Positions 8,584-17,955 of a stretch of 64,000 bases of DNA are shown piece by piece. The stretch comes from Pseudomonas baltica (GTDB lineage Bacteria > Pseudomonadota > Gammaproteobacteria > Pseudomonadales > Pseudomonadaceae). The first letter of the stretch is position 1. Every line of letters starts with the position of its first letter. The notes beneath the pieces are model-generated. The model ran no database searches and was not told the origin of the DNA. It saw only the letters and a list, made by a program, of their open reading frames with translations. The DNA lies in contig NZ_JACMYH010000004.1 of the NCBI RefSeq assembly GCF_014235765.1, positions 62,001 to 126,000 on the forward strand, read 5' to 3'. Position numbers and translations under genes: made by a program.

Positions 8584-9228
8584 CTAGCGCTTGTTGAGCA
8601 CCCGCGCCAATCGGTCGCCGCCGAACTGGATCAGGGTCACCAGGGCCACCAGCAACACGATGACCGTGAGCATGATCTGGCTGTCGAATCGCTGGTAGCC
8701 ATAGCGGTAGGCGATGTCGCCCAGCCCGCCGGCACCGATCGCACCAGCCATCGCCGATGAATTGATCATGGTCACCACGGTGATGGTAAAGCCGGCCACG
8801 ATGCCCGGTCGCGCTTCGGGCAGCAGCACGTGCCAGACGATGTGCCAGCGTCGGCAGCCCATGGCTTGCGCGGCTTCGACCAGGCCATGGTCGACCTCGC
8901 GCAGGCTGACCTCGGCAATGCGCGCAAAGAACGGCGTCGCAGCGATGGTCAACGGCACCACGGCCGCCCACACGCCATAGGTGGTACCGACGATCAACCG
9001 GGTGAACGGGATCAGCGCCACCATCAGAATGAGAAACGGCACCGACCTGAACAGGTTGACGAACGCGCCCAGCACGCGGTTCAGCGCGGGTGCCTGGTAG
9101 ATACCGCCACGGTCGCTGGTGACCAGCACCACGGCCATCACCACGCCCACGGGCAGCGCGATCAACGAGGAAACGCCCACCATCAGCAAGGTGTCCAGGG
9201 CGCCTTGCAACAGACGATCAAACCACAT
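8584..9228 (-). CDS. metI: MetI-type ABC transporter permease
   Basis: A 214-residue inner-membrane permease with about five helices and the cytoplasmic EAA loop ([20 protein letters not shown]) that docks on the ATPase. Length and motif order match MetI. Its start lies within the last codons of the ATPase gene (11-base overlap), so the two are coupled. It is the last gene of a minus-strand run beginning at 15.1 kb with two SfnB-family oxidoreductases and a monooxygenase, so the cargo is more likely an organosulfur compound than methionine itself. That is inference from context. Confidence 0.87.
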   Translation of the reverse strand: MWFDRLLQGALDTLLMVGVSSLIALPVGVVMAVVLVTSDRGGIYQAPALNRVLGAFVNLFRSVPFLILMVALIPFTRLIVGTTYGVWAAVVPLTIAATPFFARIAEVSLREVDHGLVEAAQAMGCRRWHIVWHVLLPEARPGIVAGFTITVVTMINSSAMAGAIGAGGLGDIAYRYGYQRFDSQIMLTVIVLLVALVTLIQFGGDRLARVLNKR

Positions 9229-10348
9229 AGCCCAGCTCCTCTACTCGTTGTGCCCATTGCCCGGCGCGTTGCAGCAGATGCTCGCGGTCGTGGGGCGAAT
9301 TGCTTACCGCCACGACCAGATTGCCCAGTGCGCGACCTTGAATCCGTTCGATACCGCCCTGCAGCAGGCTGACCTGGCCACCCAGCAGGTTGAACAACGA
9401 CGACAGGTCCGCCTCGCCGGCCTGTGCCCCGGTCACGCGCAGTCGCAGTACCAGCGCTGCGCCAGGCGTTGAAGGCGTGCTGCGCAGACGGGCGCGCAGT
9501 TCCTCGGGCAGGCCGTGTTGCAGCGGGGCCAGCAAGGTCCGACTGACCTCATGCTGGGGGTTGCCGAACACCTGCCACACCGGGCCCTGCTCAACCACCT
9601 GGCCGCCTTCGAGCACCACCACGCGGTCGCAGATGGCGCGGATAACGGCCATTTCGTGGGTGATCAGGATGACCGTCAGCCCCAGCCGCTGGTTGATATC
9701 GCGCAACAGGGCGAGAATCGACTCGGTAGTCTCCGGGTCCAGCGCCGAGGTGGCTTCGTCGCAGAGCAGAATCTGCGGGTCGTGCACCAGCGCCCGGGCG
9801 ATGCCGACACGCTGCTTCTGCCCGCCGGACAACTGCGCCGGATAGGCGTCGCGCTTGCCTTGCAGGCCAACCAGTTCGAGCAGTTCACCGACCTTGCGCC
9901 AGCGCTCGGCCTGGGGCACACCGGCGACCTTGAGTGGCAACTCGACGTTCTGCCACACGGTTTTCGCCGACATCAGGTTGAAGTGCTGAAAGATCATGCC
10001 GATGCGCCGTCGCAGGGCCACCAGGCGGTCCTCGTCGAACTCGCCGATGTCCACCTGATCGACCAGCACGCGCCCGCTGCTGGGCTGCTCAAGCCGGTTG
10101 ATGGTGCGGATCAGCGACGACTTGCCAGCGCCGCTGCGGCCGATGATGCCGAACACTTCGCCACGCTCGATGGTCAGGTCGATGCCCTGCAGCGCCTGCA
10201 CGGGGCCCTGGGCGCCCTCATAGGTCTTGCCGACGCCGATGAAACGCACCAGCGCATTGGCCAGTTGTGGATACAGTTCCAGCGGCTCGGCAGGCCGGGC
10301 AATGCCGGCGGTAGCGGCCAGCCTGCGTTGCACATTGGTGGTGGGCAT
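9218..10348 (-). CDS. metN: MetN-type ABC transporter ATP-binding protein
   Basis: A 376-residue ATPase. Walker [10 protein letters not shown], signature LSGGQKQR, Walker [12 protein letters not shown] and the H-loop THE are all present. The C-terminal ~90 residues form a NIL-type regulatory domain, as in MetN, where ligand binding inhibits transport. About 30 extra residues precede the ATPase fold. ATG 10348 is chosen because GGAAGGAG, embedded in the last codons of the preceding binding-protein gene, lies five bases upstream; a GTG six bases earlier would sit on the ribosome site. It hydrolyses ATP to drive uptake through the downstream permease. Confidence 0.88.
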   Translation of the reverse strand: MPTTNVQRRLAATAGIARPAEPLELYPQLANALVRFIGVGKTYEGAQGPVQALQGIDLTIERGEVFGIIGRSGAGKSSLIRTINRLEQPSSGRVLVDQVDIGEFDEDRLVALRRRIGMIFQHFNLMSAKTVWQNVELPLKVAGVPQAERWRKVGELLELVGLQGKRDAYPAQLSGGQKQRVGIARALVHDPQILLCDEATSALDPETTESILALLRDINQRLGLTVILITHEMAVIRAICDRVVVLEGGQVVEQGPVWQVFGNPQHEVSRTLLAPLQHGLPEELRARLRSTPSTPGAALVLRLRVTGAQAGEADLSSLFNLLGGQVSLLQGGIERIQGRALGNLVVAVSNSPHDREHLLQRAGQWAQRVEELGYVV

Positions 10349-10350
10349 GC

Positions 10351-11142
10351 TCACTCCTTCCAGCCGACTTGGTAGAGTTTGCCGTTGACCTTGTCGAGCG
10401 AGGCGCGCACCACCGGCGAATGCTGGTAGATGTCGATGAACTTGGCCAGCCGCGGATCGTCCTTGCGCTCGGGCTTGATCACGAACTGGATGACGTATTC
10501 AGGATGATCCAGACCATCGAACAGCAGCGCCGAGCCTGCATCGAAGGTCTTGGACAGGCGAATGTAGGCCGGGTAGCCCTGCACCAGGTCGGCGTCATCG
10601 TAGGCGCGCACCAACTGCACCGCCTCGACCTGGAGAATCTTCAGGTTTTTGGGGTTGGTGAGAATGTCCTCTTCGGTGGCCTTGTAGCCAACCCCCGGCT
10701 TGAGGGTGATCAAGCCAGCCTTGGCCAGCAGTTGCAGGCCTCGGCCGCTGTTGATCGGGTCATTGGCAATGGCGACGGTCGCGCCCTTGGGCAGTTCGTC
10801 GAAGCTTTTGTAGCGTTTGGCATACAGGCCGACGTTGTTGATGATGCCCGGCGCATACGGCACCAGATCGGTGCCAGCCTGGGTATTGGCGTTTTCCAGG
10901 AACGGCATGTGCTGGAAGTAGTTCACGTCGATGTCGCCGGCGGCCAGGCTGACGTTGGGTGCGATCCAGTCGGTGAATTCCACCAGCTTGACGGGCAGGC
11001 CCTGTTTCTTGGCTTCCTCCACGGCGCTTTCCAGGGGAATGGCGAAGGCGGCGGTGGTACCGACGATCAGCGGCTTGTCATCGGCGGCATGGGCCAGGCC
11101 GGCGAGGAGGGTGAGGGCGAGGAGCAAGGTGGGTTTGAGCAT
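10351..11142 (-). CDS. metQ: MetQ/NlpA-family substrate-binding protein of the MetNI transporter
   Basis: A 263-residue periplasmic protein with a signal peptide ending AHA (cleavage near residue 19) and no lipobox Cys. It has NlpA-family landmarks: [38 protein letters not shown] and [11 protein letters not shown]. The start at 11142 begins the signal peptide. It sits directly upstream of metN and metI, giving a complete MetQNI importer. It is clearly diverged from the orphan MetQ-like protein at 2258, so the two probably bind different ligands. The region between this gene and the upstream monooxygenase is a large hairpin repeat. Confidence 0.87.
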   Translation of the reverse strand: MLKPTLLLALTLLAGLAHAADDKPLIVGTTAAFAIPLESAVEEAKKQGLPVKLVEFTDWIAPNVSLAAGDIDVNYFQHMPFLENANTQAGTDLVPYAPGIINNVGLYAKRYKSFDELPKGATVAIANDPINSGRGLQLLAKAGLITLKPGVGYKATEEDILTNPKNLKILQVEAVQLVRAYDDADLVQGYPAYIRLSKTFDAGSALLFDGLDHPEYVIQFVIKPERKDDPRLAKFIDIYQHSPVVRASLDKVNGKLYQVGWKE

Positions 11143-11177
11143 GTTGGGTTTCCAGTGATTTCTTGTGTTGTTTGGGG

Positions 11178-11256
11178 TGGCCTCTTCGCGGGTAGAACCC
11201 GCTCCCACATGAGCGTGCGCTCGTTGATTGTGGAAGCGGGCTGCCCGCGAAGAGGC
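11178..11256. repeat. Hairpin repeat (GTGGGAGCGGG...CCCGCGAAGAGGCC family)
   Basis: GGCCTCTTCGCGGG is answered by CCCGCGAAGAGGCC about 60 bases later, with complementary segments between. It lies within the minus-strand sulfur operon, between the monooxygenase and metQ-like genes. It could stabilise or attenuate the upstream mRNA. Confidence 0.75.
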
Positions 11257-11260
11257 CCGA

Positions 11261-12619
11261 TCAGGCACCGCGCTTGTAACTGAAGCCAGCATGCCCTTCA
11301 GGCAGCCCCGGGCCCTGGCCGAAGACCTTTTCGCGCAGCGTGCCCTGGGCATAGGCGGTCTTGTACGAACCGCGTGCCTGCAGCACGGGAATCACCAGGT
11401 CGATGAAGTCGGCGTAGCTTTCCGGGGTCACCGTGCGGGTCAGGTTGAAACCGTCCAGGCCGGTCTCGGCGATCCAGGCTTCAAGGTCGTCGGCGACCTG
11501 TTCCGGGTCACCGACCAAGGTGATGTAGCGCCCGCCCAAGGCGTGCTGATCGAGCAGCTTGCGCCGGGTCCAGTCGTTGTTCTGCAAGGTCTTGGTGGCC
11601 GACTCGATGGCATTGCCCTTGACGTACTCAATGGGCTCGTCGAGTTCGTAGCGGGCGAAGTCGATTGCCGTGGAGGCGGCGAAGTGGGCGACACCGGCCT
11701 CGGCGCTGGCGTAGCTGCGGTATTCGTCATGCTTGGCCCGGGCCTGCGCCTCGGTGGCGGCGACGATGACCGTCAGGCCCATGAAGACCTTCACCGCCTG
11801 CGGGTCGCGACCGGCCGTGCGGGCGGCGTTGCGGACCTTGTCCACCTGCTCGCGGGTGGCCTGCTTGTTCTGCCCGCTGATGAACACGCACTCGGCGTGC
11901 TGACCGGCGAACTGCAGGCCGCGTGCCGAACTGCCCGCCTGGAACAATAGCGGCGTGCGCTGCGGTGAGGGTTCGCACAGGTGGTAACCCTGGACGCGGT
12001 AGAACTCGCCTTCATGCTCTACCTTGTGGACCTTTTCCGGCTGGGCGTAGATGCGCCGTTCGCGGTCCTCGATCACGGCATCGTCTTCCCAGCTGCCTTC
12101 CCAGAGTTTGTACAGCACCTGCAGGTATTCGTCGGCCTGATCGTAGCGACGGTCGTGCTCCACCTGGTGGGTCAGGCCCATGGCCTTGGCGGCGCTGTCC
12201 AGGTACCCGGTGACGATGTTCCAGCCCACCCGGCCACGGGTCAGGTGATCGAGCGTGGACAGGCGCCGGGCGAACAGGTACGGCGCCTCGTAGGTGAGGT
12301 TGGCGGTCAGGCCGAAACCCAGGTGGCGGGTAACCGCGGCCATGGCTGAGACCAGCAGCAACGGGTCGTTGACCGGCAGCTGGATCGACTCCTTGAGCGT
12401 CACGTCGACCGAGTCCTGATAGATGTCGTAGACCCCGACGATGTCGGCGATGAACAGGCCGTCGAACAGGCCGCGCTCCAGCAACTGGGCCAGTTCGGTC
12501 CAGTACTCCAGGGTCTTGTACTGGCTGGAGGTATCGCGCGGATGGATCCACAGGCCGTGGTTGATGTGGCCCACGCAGTTCATGTTGAAGGCGTTGAGCA
12601 GGATCTGTTTCTTGCTCAT
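11261..12619 (-). CDS. FMN-dependent LLM-family monooxygenase (DszA/NtaA/SnaA type)
   Basis: A 452-residue flavin monooxygenase of the bacterial luciferase superfamily, class NtaA/SnaA/DszA. Recognisable blocks are LLNAFNMNCVGHINHGLW at the N-terminus, GLFDGLFIADIVGVYD, TYEAPYLFARRLSTLDHLT, GRVGWNIVTGYLDSAAKAM and LLFQAGSSARGLQFAG. Such enzymes use FMNH2 and O2 to cleave C-S or C-N bonds of sulfonates, sulfones or aminopolycarboxylates. No flavin reductase gene is nearby, so FMNH2 must come from elsewhere. ATG 12619 overlaps the upstream SfnB-like stop by one base (TGATG), with GGGGGA seven bases upstream. The substrate is unknown. Confidence 0.85.
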   Translation of the reverse strand: MSKKQILLNAFNMNCVGHINHGLWIHPRDTSSQYKTLEYWTELAQLLERGLFDGLFIADIVGVYDIYQDSVDVTLKESIQLPVNDPLLLVSAMAAVTRHLGFGLTANLTYEAPYLFARRLSTLDHLTRGRVGWNIVTGYLDSAAKAMGLTHQVEHDRRYDQADEYLQVLYKLWEGSWEDDAVIEDRERRIYAQPEKVHKVEHEGEFYRVQGYHLCEPSPQRTPLLFQAGSSARGLQFAGQHAECVFISGQNKQATREQVDKVRNAARTAGRDPQAVKVFMGLTVIVAATEAQARAKHDEYRSYASAEAGVAHFAASTAIDFARYELDEPIEYVKGNAIESATKTLQNNDWTRRKLLDQHALGGRYITLVGDPEQVADDLEAWIAETGLDGFNLTRTVTPESYADFIDLVIPVLQARGSYKTAYAQGTLREKVFGQGPGLPEGHAGFSYKRGA

Positions 12620-13824
12620 CAGATCGTCCCCCGGCGTGGTGGCAGCTGGTTGTTGAGGTAGTAGTTGCCGATGACGTGGTACTTCCAGCGCACTGGGTCG
12701 TGCAGGGTGTGTACGCGGGCGTTGCGCCAATGCCGGTCGAGGCCGTGCTCGGCCAGGGTGGCCTGGCTGCCCGCCAGCTCGAACAGGGTGCTGCCGGCGG
12801 CCAGGGAGATTTCGGTGCTCAGCGCCCGAGCCTCGGCCACGGCAATCGAGGCGGCGCCGACGTTTTCCGCGCTGGGCTCGGCCTGCGCCTTGTCGAGCAC
12901 CTCGCCGGCACGCTCGAGCAGGGCTTCGGCGGCATGCAGACGGACTGCCAGATGACCGAAGCTCTTGAGTGACAGCGGGTCTTCCACGGCTTTGTCGCTG
13001 GTGGCGTCGATCCATGGCCGAGTGCGGATGCGGACGAACTGCAAGGCGTCCTCGAACGCCCCGCGGGCAATGCCGGTGTCGATCGCGGCATGCAGGATCT
13101 GCGCGAACGGGCCGACCGTGGTGGGCCGTTCGAACGCGCTTTGAAACGGCACGATGGCGTCGGCGCTGACCCAGACATTGTCGAACACCACCGAGCCGCT
13201 GCCCGTGGTGCGCTGGCCGAAGCCGCTCCAATCGTCGATGACCTGTACACCGGCACTGTCGGCGGGTACGAAAGCCAGTTGTTGCACGCCCTGTTCATCG
13301 ACCACCGAGGTAGGAATGCACTGGGCATACAGCGCGCCGGTGGCGTAGAACTTGCGACCATTGATGCGCAAACCGTCGCCGTCGCGGGTCAGGCGCGTGG
13401 TGCGGTCATGGGCGGTTCGCGTGCCCAGTTCCGCCAGGGCGTTACCCAGCCGCTGGCCTGCCAGCACGTCGGCGTACAGGCGCTTTTGCTGCGCCGCGCT
13501 GCCGTTGATGCGCAGCACTTCCAGGGCATAGAAATGATTCTGTGGGATCTGGCCCAGCGAGCCGTCGGCGGCGGCCAGCAAGGCAATGACCTGGGCCAGG
13601 GTGACGTTGGACACAGCCGCTCCGCCGAATGCCTTGGGCACGCTGATGCCGCCCAGGCCAGAGCGCGAGAACAGCGTCAGTTCGCCATGGGGCAGCAGCC
13701 GTTCGCGGTCGCGCAGGGCGCTGTCGCGTTGCAACAGGGGAGCCAGTTGGCGGGCAACGTCCAGGGCCTGTTGGTCGTTGGCGATCAATGCGACGCCGTC
13801 GAGGGGGTGGGGCAATGAGCTCAT
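12619..13824 (-). CDS. SfnB-family sulfur acquisition oxidoreductase (acyl-CoA dehydrogenase fold), copy 2
   Basis: A 401-residue flavoprotein with the acyl-CoA dehydrogenase fold in the variant seen in SfnB and DszC-like monooxygenases. Landmarks are GLGGISVPKAFGGA, QIPQNHFYALE, NGRKFYATGALYA, DDWSGFGQRTTGSGSV and the ending HWRNARVHTLHDPVRWKYH. The last motif is shared almost exactly with the adjacent paralogue. No catalytic acyl-CoA base is obvious, consistent with an oxygenase using reduced flavin. ATG 13824 has GGAG six bases upstream. The family is linked to dimethylsulfone and sulfonate use in Pseudomonas; the actual substrate is not shown. Confidence 0.85.
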   Translation of the reverse strand: MSSLPHPLDGVALIANDQQALDVARQLAPLLQRDSALRDRERLLPHGELTLFSRSGLGGISVPKAFGGAAVSNVTLAQVIALLAAADGSLGQIPQNHFYALEVLRINGSAAQQKRLYADVLAGQRLGNALAELGTRTAHDRTTRLTRDGDGLRINGRKFYATGALYAQCIPTSVVDEQGVQQLAFVPADSAGVQVIDDWSGFGQRTTGSGSVVFDNVWVSADAIVPFQSAFERPTTVGPFAQILHAAIDTGIARGAFEDALQFVRIRTRPWIDATSDKAVEDPLSLKSFGHLAVRLHAAEALLERAGEVLDKAQAEPSAENVGAASIAVAEARALSTEISLAAGSTLFELAGSQATLAEHGLDRHWRNARVHTLHDPVRWKYHVIGNYYLNNQLPPRRGTI

Positions 13825-13844
13825 GCTGATCTCCAGCGGTCTGG

Positions 13845-15095
13845 TCAAATCCAGGAATGGCGCGCAGGCAGGCTGCCGTTCAGGTGGTAGGCGCCGATAG
13901 CGTGGTATTTCCAGCGCACGGGATCGTGCAGGGTGTGCACGCGGGCATTGCGCCAGTGACGGTCGAGGTTGAACTCGGCGAGGCTGGCGCGGCTGCCGGC
14001 CAGCTCGAAGAGCTTTTCGCTGGCGTGCAGGGCGATTTCGGTGGTGATCACCTTGGCCTCGGCCACGGCGATCGACGCCTGGCCTGCCAAGGTGGCGTCC
14101 ACGGGCGCGTGGCGAGTCTGGTCGAGCACGCGCGCGGCCTTGCGCAGCAGTGCCTGGGCCGCGTGCAGCTCCAGCTTCAGGCGACCGATATCGGCGATCA
14201 CGAAAGGGTCGTCGCTGGCGCGCTCGACCCCGGCGTCGATCCACGGGCGGGATTTCTCGCGGACGAAGGCGATGGTGTCGTCGATGGCCGCCGCGGCAAT
14301 GCCGGCGTCGATGGCCGCTTGCATCAGTTGCGATACGGCGCCCTGAATGTTCGGTTGTTGCGCCTGGCGCCAGATCTCCACGACATGGGTGTCGGGCACC
14401 TGCACGTGTCCCAGCACCACGGTGCCGCTGGCGGTGGTGCGCTGGCCGAAGCCGGACCAGTCGTCGATGATTTGCAGGCCGGGTGTGCCGCGCCGCACGA
14501 AGGCCATGACCAGGCGCTGGTGCTCATCCACGGCCTTGACCGCCACCCAGTGGGCGAACAGCGCGCCGGTGGAGTAGAACTTTTGTCCGCTGATCTGCCA
14601 GTCGTCACCGTCGCGGACGATGCGAGTCTTGATCTCCAGCGTGTTGCGGGTGCCGCGTTCAGGGCCGCCATTGCCGATGCGCGCGCCTTGCAGCACGGCG
14701 CTGAACAGCGTCTGCTGCTGTTGCGCGGTGGCAGTGCCGCGAAGCATCTGCAGGATGCCGAAATGGTTTTGCGGAATCTGCCCCAGGGCCGGATCGGCGG
14801 CGCTGATCAGACGGAACACCTCGGCCAGGGTTTCGAAACTGACGTCCGGGCCGCCGAAGGCACGTGGTACGGTGATACTGCCCAGGCCGCTCGCGGTGAA
14901 TTGCTCGATCAGTTGCCAGGGCAGTTCGCGGTGCTGGTCGCGCCGGGCCGCATGAGTACGGGCGCTGGCGGCGAGGGCTCGCGCGGCGTCGAGCGCGTCG
15001 AGGTCATTGCGCAGTATCTGCGCGGGCACGAGCGCCGGGCCGTCGTCGGCCGGCAAGGTTTGGGAGTGTTCGCGGGAAATCGAGTGGGTGACCAT
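13845..15095 (-). CDS. SfnB-family sulfur acquisition oxidoreductase, copy 1
   Basis: First gene of the minus-strand sulfur operon, 416 residues, paralogue of the next gene. It shares QIPQNHF, SGQKFYSTGALFAHW, DDWSGFGQRTTASGTV and the C-terminal HWRNARVHTLHDPVRWKYH. Its N-terminus has about 25 extra residues and the substrate-facing segments differ, suggesting divergence after tandem duplication. ATG 15095 follows GAGGA with a short four-base spacer. Twenty bases separate it from copy 2. It probably works as a flavin-dependent oxygenase/desulfurising enzyme in the cytoplasm, partnered by the LLM monooxygenase downstream. Confidence 0.85.
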   Translation of the reverse strand: MVTHSISREHSQTLPADDGPALVPAQILRNDLDALDAARALAASARTHAARRDQHRELPWQLIEQFTASGLGSITVPRAFGGPDVSFETLAEVFRLISAADPALGQIPQNHFGILQMLRGTATAQQQQTLFSAVLQGARIGNGGPERGTRNTLEIKTRIVRDGDDWQISGQKFYSTGALFAHWVAVKAVDEHQRLVMAFVRRGTPGLQIIDDWSGFGQRTTASGTVVLGHVQVPDTHVVEIWRQAQQPNIQGAVSQLMQAAIDAGIAAAAIDDTIAFVREKSRPWIDAGVERASDDPFVIADIGRLKLELHAAQALLRKAARVLDQTRHAPVDATLAGQASIAVAEAKVITTEIALHASEKLFELAGSRASLAEFNLDRHWRNARVHTLHDPVRWKYHAIGAYHLNGSLPARHSWI

Positions 15096-15172
15096 ACCGT
15101 CCTCACGTCATGCACGGCGTATGTCGCCTTGCTTGGGTGTACGCAGGTCCGGTGGTCCGGTGTATATACCCT

Positions 15173-15205
15173 AATCGTTTGTTAAATCTAAATGAACTAA
15201 CGATT
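15173..15205. promoter_or_regulatory. Inverted repeat in the promoter region of the sulfur operon
   Basis: AATCGTT (15173-15179) and AACGATT (15199-15205) form a perfect 7-bp dyad 26 bp centre to centre, inside an AT-rich segment about 80-110 bp upstream of the first SfnB-like start. Position and AT-richness fit an operator for a LysR-type or sigma-54 regulator; the protein is not identifiable from sequence. Confidence 0.35.
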
Positions 15206-15274
15206 GGGAATATGGATAGATGGGTTTTTCCTTGGAGCCGTATAGTGACCCTTGTGGTAGCAGCCTCTGCGGTA

Positions 15275-15447
15275 TACCAGGTACACCGCAGTGTGTTTTT
15301 CGCGGCCGATGACCGCTCCTACGGGGGGGCATCCGGTGATTCCCATAGGAGCGGTCCGTGGCCGCGAAGGGGGCGCTGCGGTGTATTAGGTACACCGCAG
15401 TGTGTTTTTCGCGGGCAGAGGGCTCGCCGCCCGTCCCGCTCCCACAA
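15275..15447. repeat. REP-like palindromes of two families
   Basis: Copies of the GTAGGAGCGGTC...GGCCGCGAA palindrome (15300-15370) are followed by a half copy of the TTCGCGGGCAGAG...CCGCTCCCACA family (15408-15446). With the operator above they fill the 358-bp gap between the first sulfur gene and rpiA; no ORF is convincing. Confidence 0.75.
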
Positions 15448-15454
15448 TAGAAGG

Positions 15455-16132
15455 TCAGGCGAGGCGGGTGAGGGTCTTTACGCCTTCGGCAGTGCCCAGC
15501 AGCAGCACATCGGCCGGGCGAGCGGCGAACAGGCCGTTGGTGACCACGCCGACGATGGCATTGATCTGCGTTTCCAGCGCCACCGGGTCGGTGATCTGCA
15601 TGTTGTACACATCGATGATGATGTTGCCGTTGTCGGTCACCACGCCTTCGCGATAGACCGGGTCGCCGCCCAGCTTCACCAACTGGCGCGCGACGTGGCT
15701 GCGGGCCATGGGAATGACTTCCACCGGCAGTGGAAACTCGCCCAGCACCGGCACCAGCTTGCTGCCATCGGCGATGCAGATGAAGGTGGTGGCCACGGCA
15801 GCGACGATCTTCTCGCGGGTCAGCGCAGCGCCGCCGCCCTTGATCAGGTTCAGGTGCTCGTCGCTTTCATCGGCGCCGTCGACATAGAACTCCAGGTCAC
15901 CGACGCTGTTGAGTTCGTACACCGGGATGCCATGGCCCTTGAGCCGCGCAGCGGTTGCCTCGGAGCTGGCCACGGCGCCGTCGAAGGCGCTCTTGTGCTG
16001 GGCCAGCGCATCGATGAAGCAATTGGCGGTGGAACCGGTGCCGACACCGACAACGCTCTTTTCGCCCAGCTTGGGCAGAATGAAATCCACGGCAGCCTGG
16101 GCGACGGCCTGTTTGAGTTGGTCCTGGGTCAT
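15455..16132 (-). CDS. rpiA: Ribose-5-phosphate isomerase A
   Basis: A 225-residue cytoplasmic enzyme that interconverts ribose-5-phosphate and ribulose-5-phosphate in the pentose phosphate pathway. Family motifs are intact: [13 protein letters not shown] (phosphate loop), DGADES, and [11 protein letters not shown] with the catalytic Lys/acid pair. Length equals the usual RpiA. It is divergent from ilvA with a 137-bp shared promoter region, an arrangement common in Pseudomonas. Nothing unusual. Confidence 0.97.
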   Translation of the reverse strand: MTQDQLKQAVAQAAVDFILPKLGEKSVVGVGTGSTANCFIDALAQHKSAFDGAVASSEATAARLKGHGIPVYELNSVGDLEFYVDGADESDEHLNLIKGGGAALTREKIVAAVATTFICIADGSKLVPVLGEFPLPVEVIPMARSHVARQLVKLGGDPVYREGVVTDNGNIIIDVYNMQITDPVALETQINAIVGVVTNGLFAARPADVLLLGTAEGVKTLTRLA

Positions 16133-16195
16133 GCAAGCTCCGCAGCGGCAGTTGGGGCTCTAGTGGTTGCGGCCCCGAAGCCACGCATTATAAGG

Positions 16196-16213
16196 GCAAA
16201 ACCTTGGTTTTGC
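16196..16213. promoter_or_regulatory. Palindrome between rpiA and ilvA
   Basis: GCAAAACC (16196-16203) and GGTTTTGC (16206-16213) form a perfect 8-bp dyad with a 2-base centre, midway in the divergent rpiA/ilvA intergenic region. It could be an operator or a small hairpin for either gene. Confidence 0.3.
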
Positions 16214-16269
16214 GGTGGTCGTTGGCTTAGACTCATCGGCCCCGCCCGTTATCGTCAGTGATGTCTGCC

Positions 16270-17784
16270 ATGCTCGAACAGTACGTAAAGATGATCCTCA
16301 CCTCGCGCGTCTACGACGTCGCGGTGGAAACCCCTTTGCAGCCCGCCGGGCAGCTGTCCGAGCGTCTGAACAACAAGATTCTGCTCAAGCGCGAAGACCT
16401 GCAGCCGGTGTTCTCGTTCAAGATTCGCGGCGCTTACAACAAGCTGTCGCAGCTCACCGCGCAGGAAGCAGCATGCGGCGTGGTCACCGCGTCGGCCGGC
16501 AATCATGCCCAGGGCCTGGCGCTGGCGGCGCGCGAGCTGGGCATCAAGGCCACCATCGTGATGCCCAACACCACCCCCGAAATCAAGATCGCAGGTGTGC
16601 GCTCGCGCGGCGGCATCGTGGTGCTGCATGGCGATTCGTTTGCCGAAGCCCTGGCCCACTCGCTCAAGCTGGTGGACGAGCAGGGCATGGTGTACATCCA
16701 TCCCTACGACGACCCCTACACCATTGCCGGGCAGGGCACCGTGGCCATGGAAATCCTGCGCCAGCATCCGGGCGATCTCGATGCGATCTTCGTACCGGTG
16801 GGCGGCGGCGGGTTGATCGCCGGCATTGCCGCGTACGTCAAATACCTGCGGCCGGGCATCAAGATCATCGGCGTCGAGCCGGACGATTCCAACTGCCTGC
16901 AGCAGGCCATGCACGCTGGGGAGCGCGTGGTGCTGCCGCAGGTCGGGCTGTTCGCCGATGGCGTGGCGGTGGCGCAGATCGGTCACTACACCTTCGAGAT
17001 CTGCAAGGACCACGTGGACGAGGTGATCACCGTCAGCACCGACGAGATCTGCGCGGCGATCAAGGATATCTACGACGACACCCGTTCCATCACCGAGCCT
17101 GCGGGCGCGCTCGGGGTCGCCGGGATCAAGAAGTACGTCGAGGCCCGAGGCGTGTCGGGGCAGACCCTGGTGGCGATCGATTCGGGTGCCAACGTCAACT
17201 TCGATCGGTTGCGCCACGTGGCCGAGCGAGCCGAGCTGGGCGAGGGCCGCGAAGCCATCATCGCGGTGACCATCCCCGAGCGTCCGGGCAGCTTCAAGGC
17301 GTTCTGCGAGGCCATCGGCAAACGCCAGATCACCGAGTTCAACTACCGCTACCACACCGGCCATGAAGCGCACATTTTCGTCGGGGTGCAGACCCATCCC
17401 GAGCGGGACCCGCGCGCGGTGCTGCTGCAGACCCTCGAGGCGCATGGCTTCCCGGTGCTGGACCTGACCGACAACGAGCTGGCCAAGCTGCACATCCGCC
17501 ATATGGTCGGTGGCCATGCGGTCAGGGTCAGTGACGAGATGGTGCTGCGCTTCGAGTTCCCCGAGCGTCCGGGGGCACTGTTCAACTTTCTCGACAAGCT
17601 GGGCGGGCGCTGGAACATCTCGATGTTCCACTACCGCAACCATGGCGCCGCCGATGGGCGTGTGGTGGCTGGGTTGCAGGTGCCCGAGGATGAACGCCAT
17701 CTGGTAGCCGGCGCGCTGGCCGAGATCGGCTACCCGTTCTGGGATGAAACGGATAATCCGGCGTACAAGTTGTTCCTGGGTTAG
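16270..17784 (+). CDS. ilvA: Threonine ammonia-lyase, biosynthetic
   Basis: Catalyses PLP-dependent deamination of threonine to 2-oxobutanoate, the first step of isoleucine synthesis. The 504-residue length counts from MLEQYV, the usual Pseudomonas start; in-frame GTG 16258 and ATG 16261 just upstream are possible alternatives because no start has a strong ribosome site. The PLP lysine is Lys51 (FSFKIRGAYNK). SAGNHAQG and the phosphate-binding glycine loop VGGGGLIAG are present. Two ACT-like regulatory domains occupy about residues 325-504 (each near an RPG turn), consistent with isoleucine feedback control. It is divergent from rpiA. Confidence 0.95.
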   Translation: MLEQYVKMILTSRVYDVAVETPLQPAGQLSERLNNKILLKREDLQPVFSFKIRGAYNKLSQLTAQEAACGVVTASAGNHAQGLALAARELGIKATIVMPNTTPEIKIAGVRSRGGIVVLHGDSFAEALAHSLKLVDEQGMVYIHPYDDPYTIAGQGTVAMEILRQHPGDLDAIFVPVGGGGLIAGIAAYVKYLRPGIKIIGVEPDDSNCLQQAMHAGERVVLPQVGLFADGVAVAQIGHYTFEICKDHVDEVITVSTDEICAAIKDIYDDTRSITEPAGALGVAGIKKYVEARGVSGQTLVAIDSGANVNFDRLRHVAERAELGEGREAIIAVTIPERPGSFKAFCEAIGKRQITEFNYRYHTGHEAHIFVGVQTHPERDPRAVLLQTLEAHGFPVLDLTDNELAKLHIRHMVGGHAVRVSDEMVLRFEFPERPGALFNFLDKLGGRWNISMFHYRNHGAADGRVVAGLQVPEDERHLVAGALAEIGYPFWDETDNPAYKLFLG

Positions 17785-17816
17785 TGATGCGGTGCACTGG
17801 CTTGAGTCCGCGGTGT

Positions 17817-17850
17817 GCCATTCGCGGGCAGAGCCCGCTCCCACAGGGGC
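17817..17850. repeat. Single REP-like palindrome
   Basis: One copy of TTCGCGGGCAGAGCCCGCTCCCACAG, able to form a short GCGGGC hairpin, lies 35 bases after ilvA and may act in 3'-end protection. No partner copy is adjacent. Confidence 0.6.
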
Positions 17851-17955
17851 GATGGGGTGTGCCAGTTGTTACAGGGGTAGGTCTCGCTGCGCTGAACTCG
17901 ATGGCTGCTACGCTTGTCGATGATGCATCGTAATGGCCCACGGGGATCACGCGTC

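Noticed and set aside
10900..11350. N-terminal extension of the MetQ-like protein to 11352
   Set aside because: The extra 70 residues are translated repeat hairpin; the signal peptide begins at 11142.
16258..16270. Alternative ilvA start at GTG 16258
   Set aside because: The family begins MLEQYV; none of the starts has a strong ribosome site, so family length (504 residues) decides.
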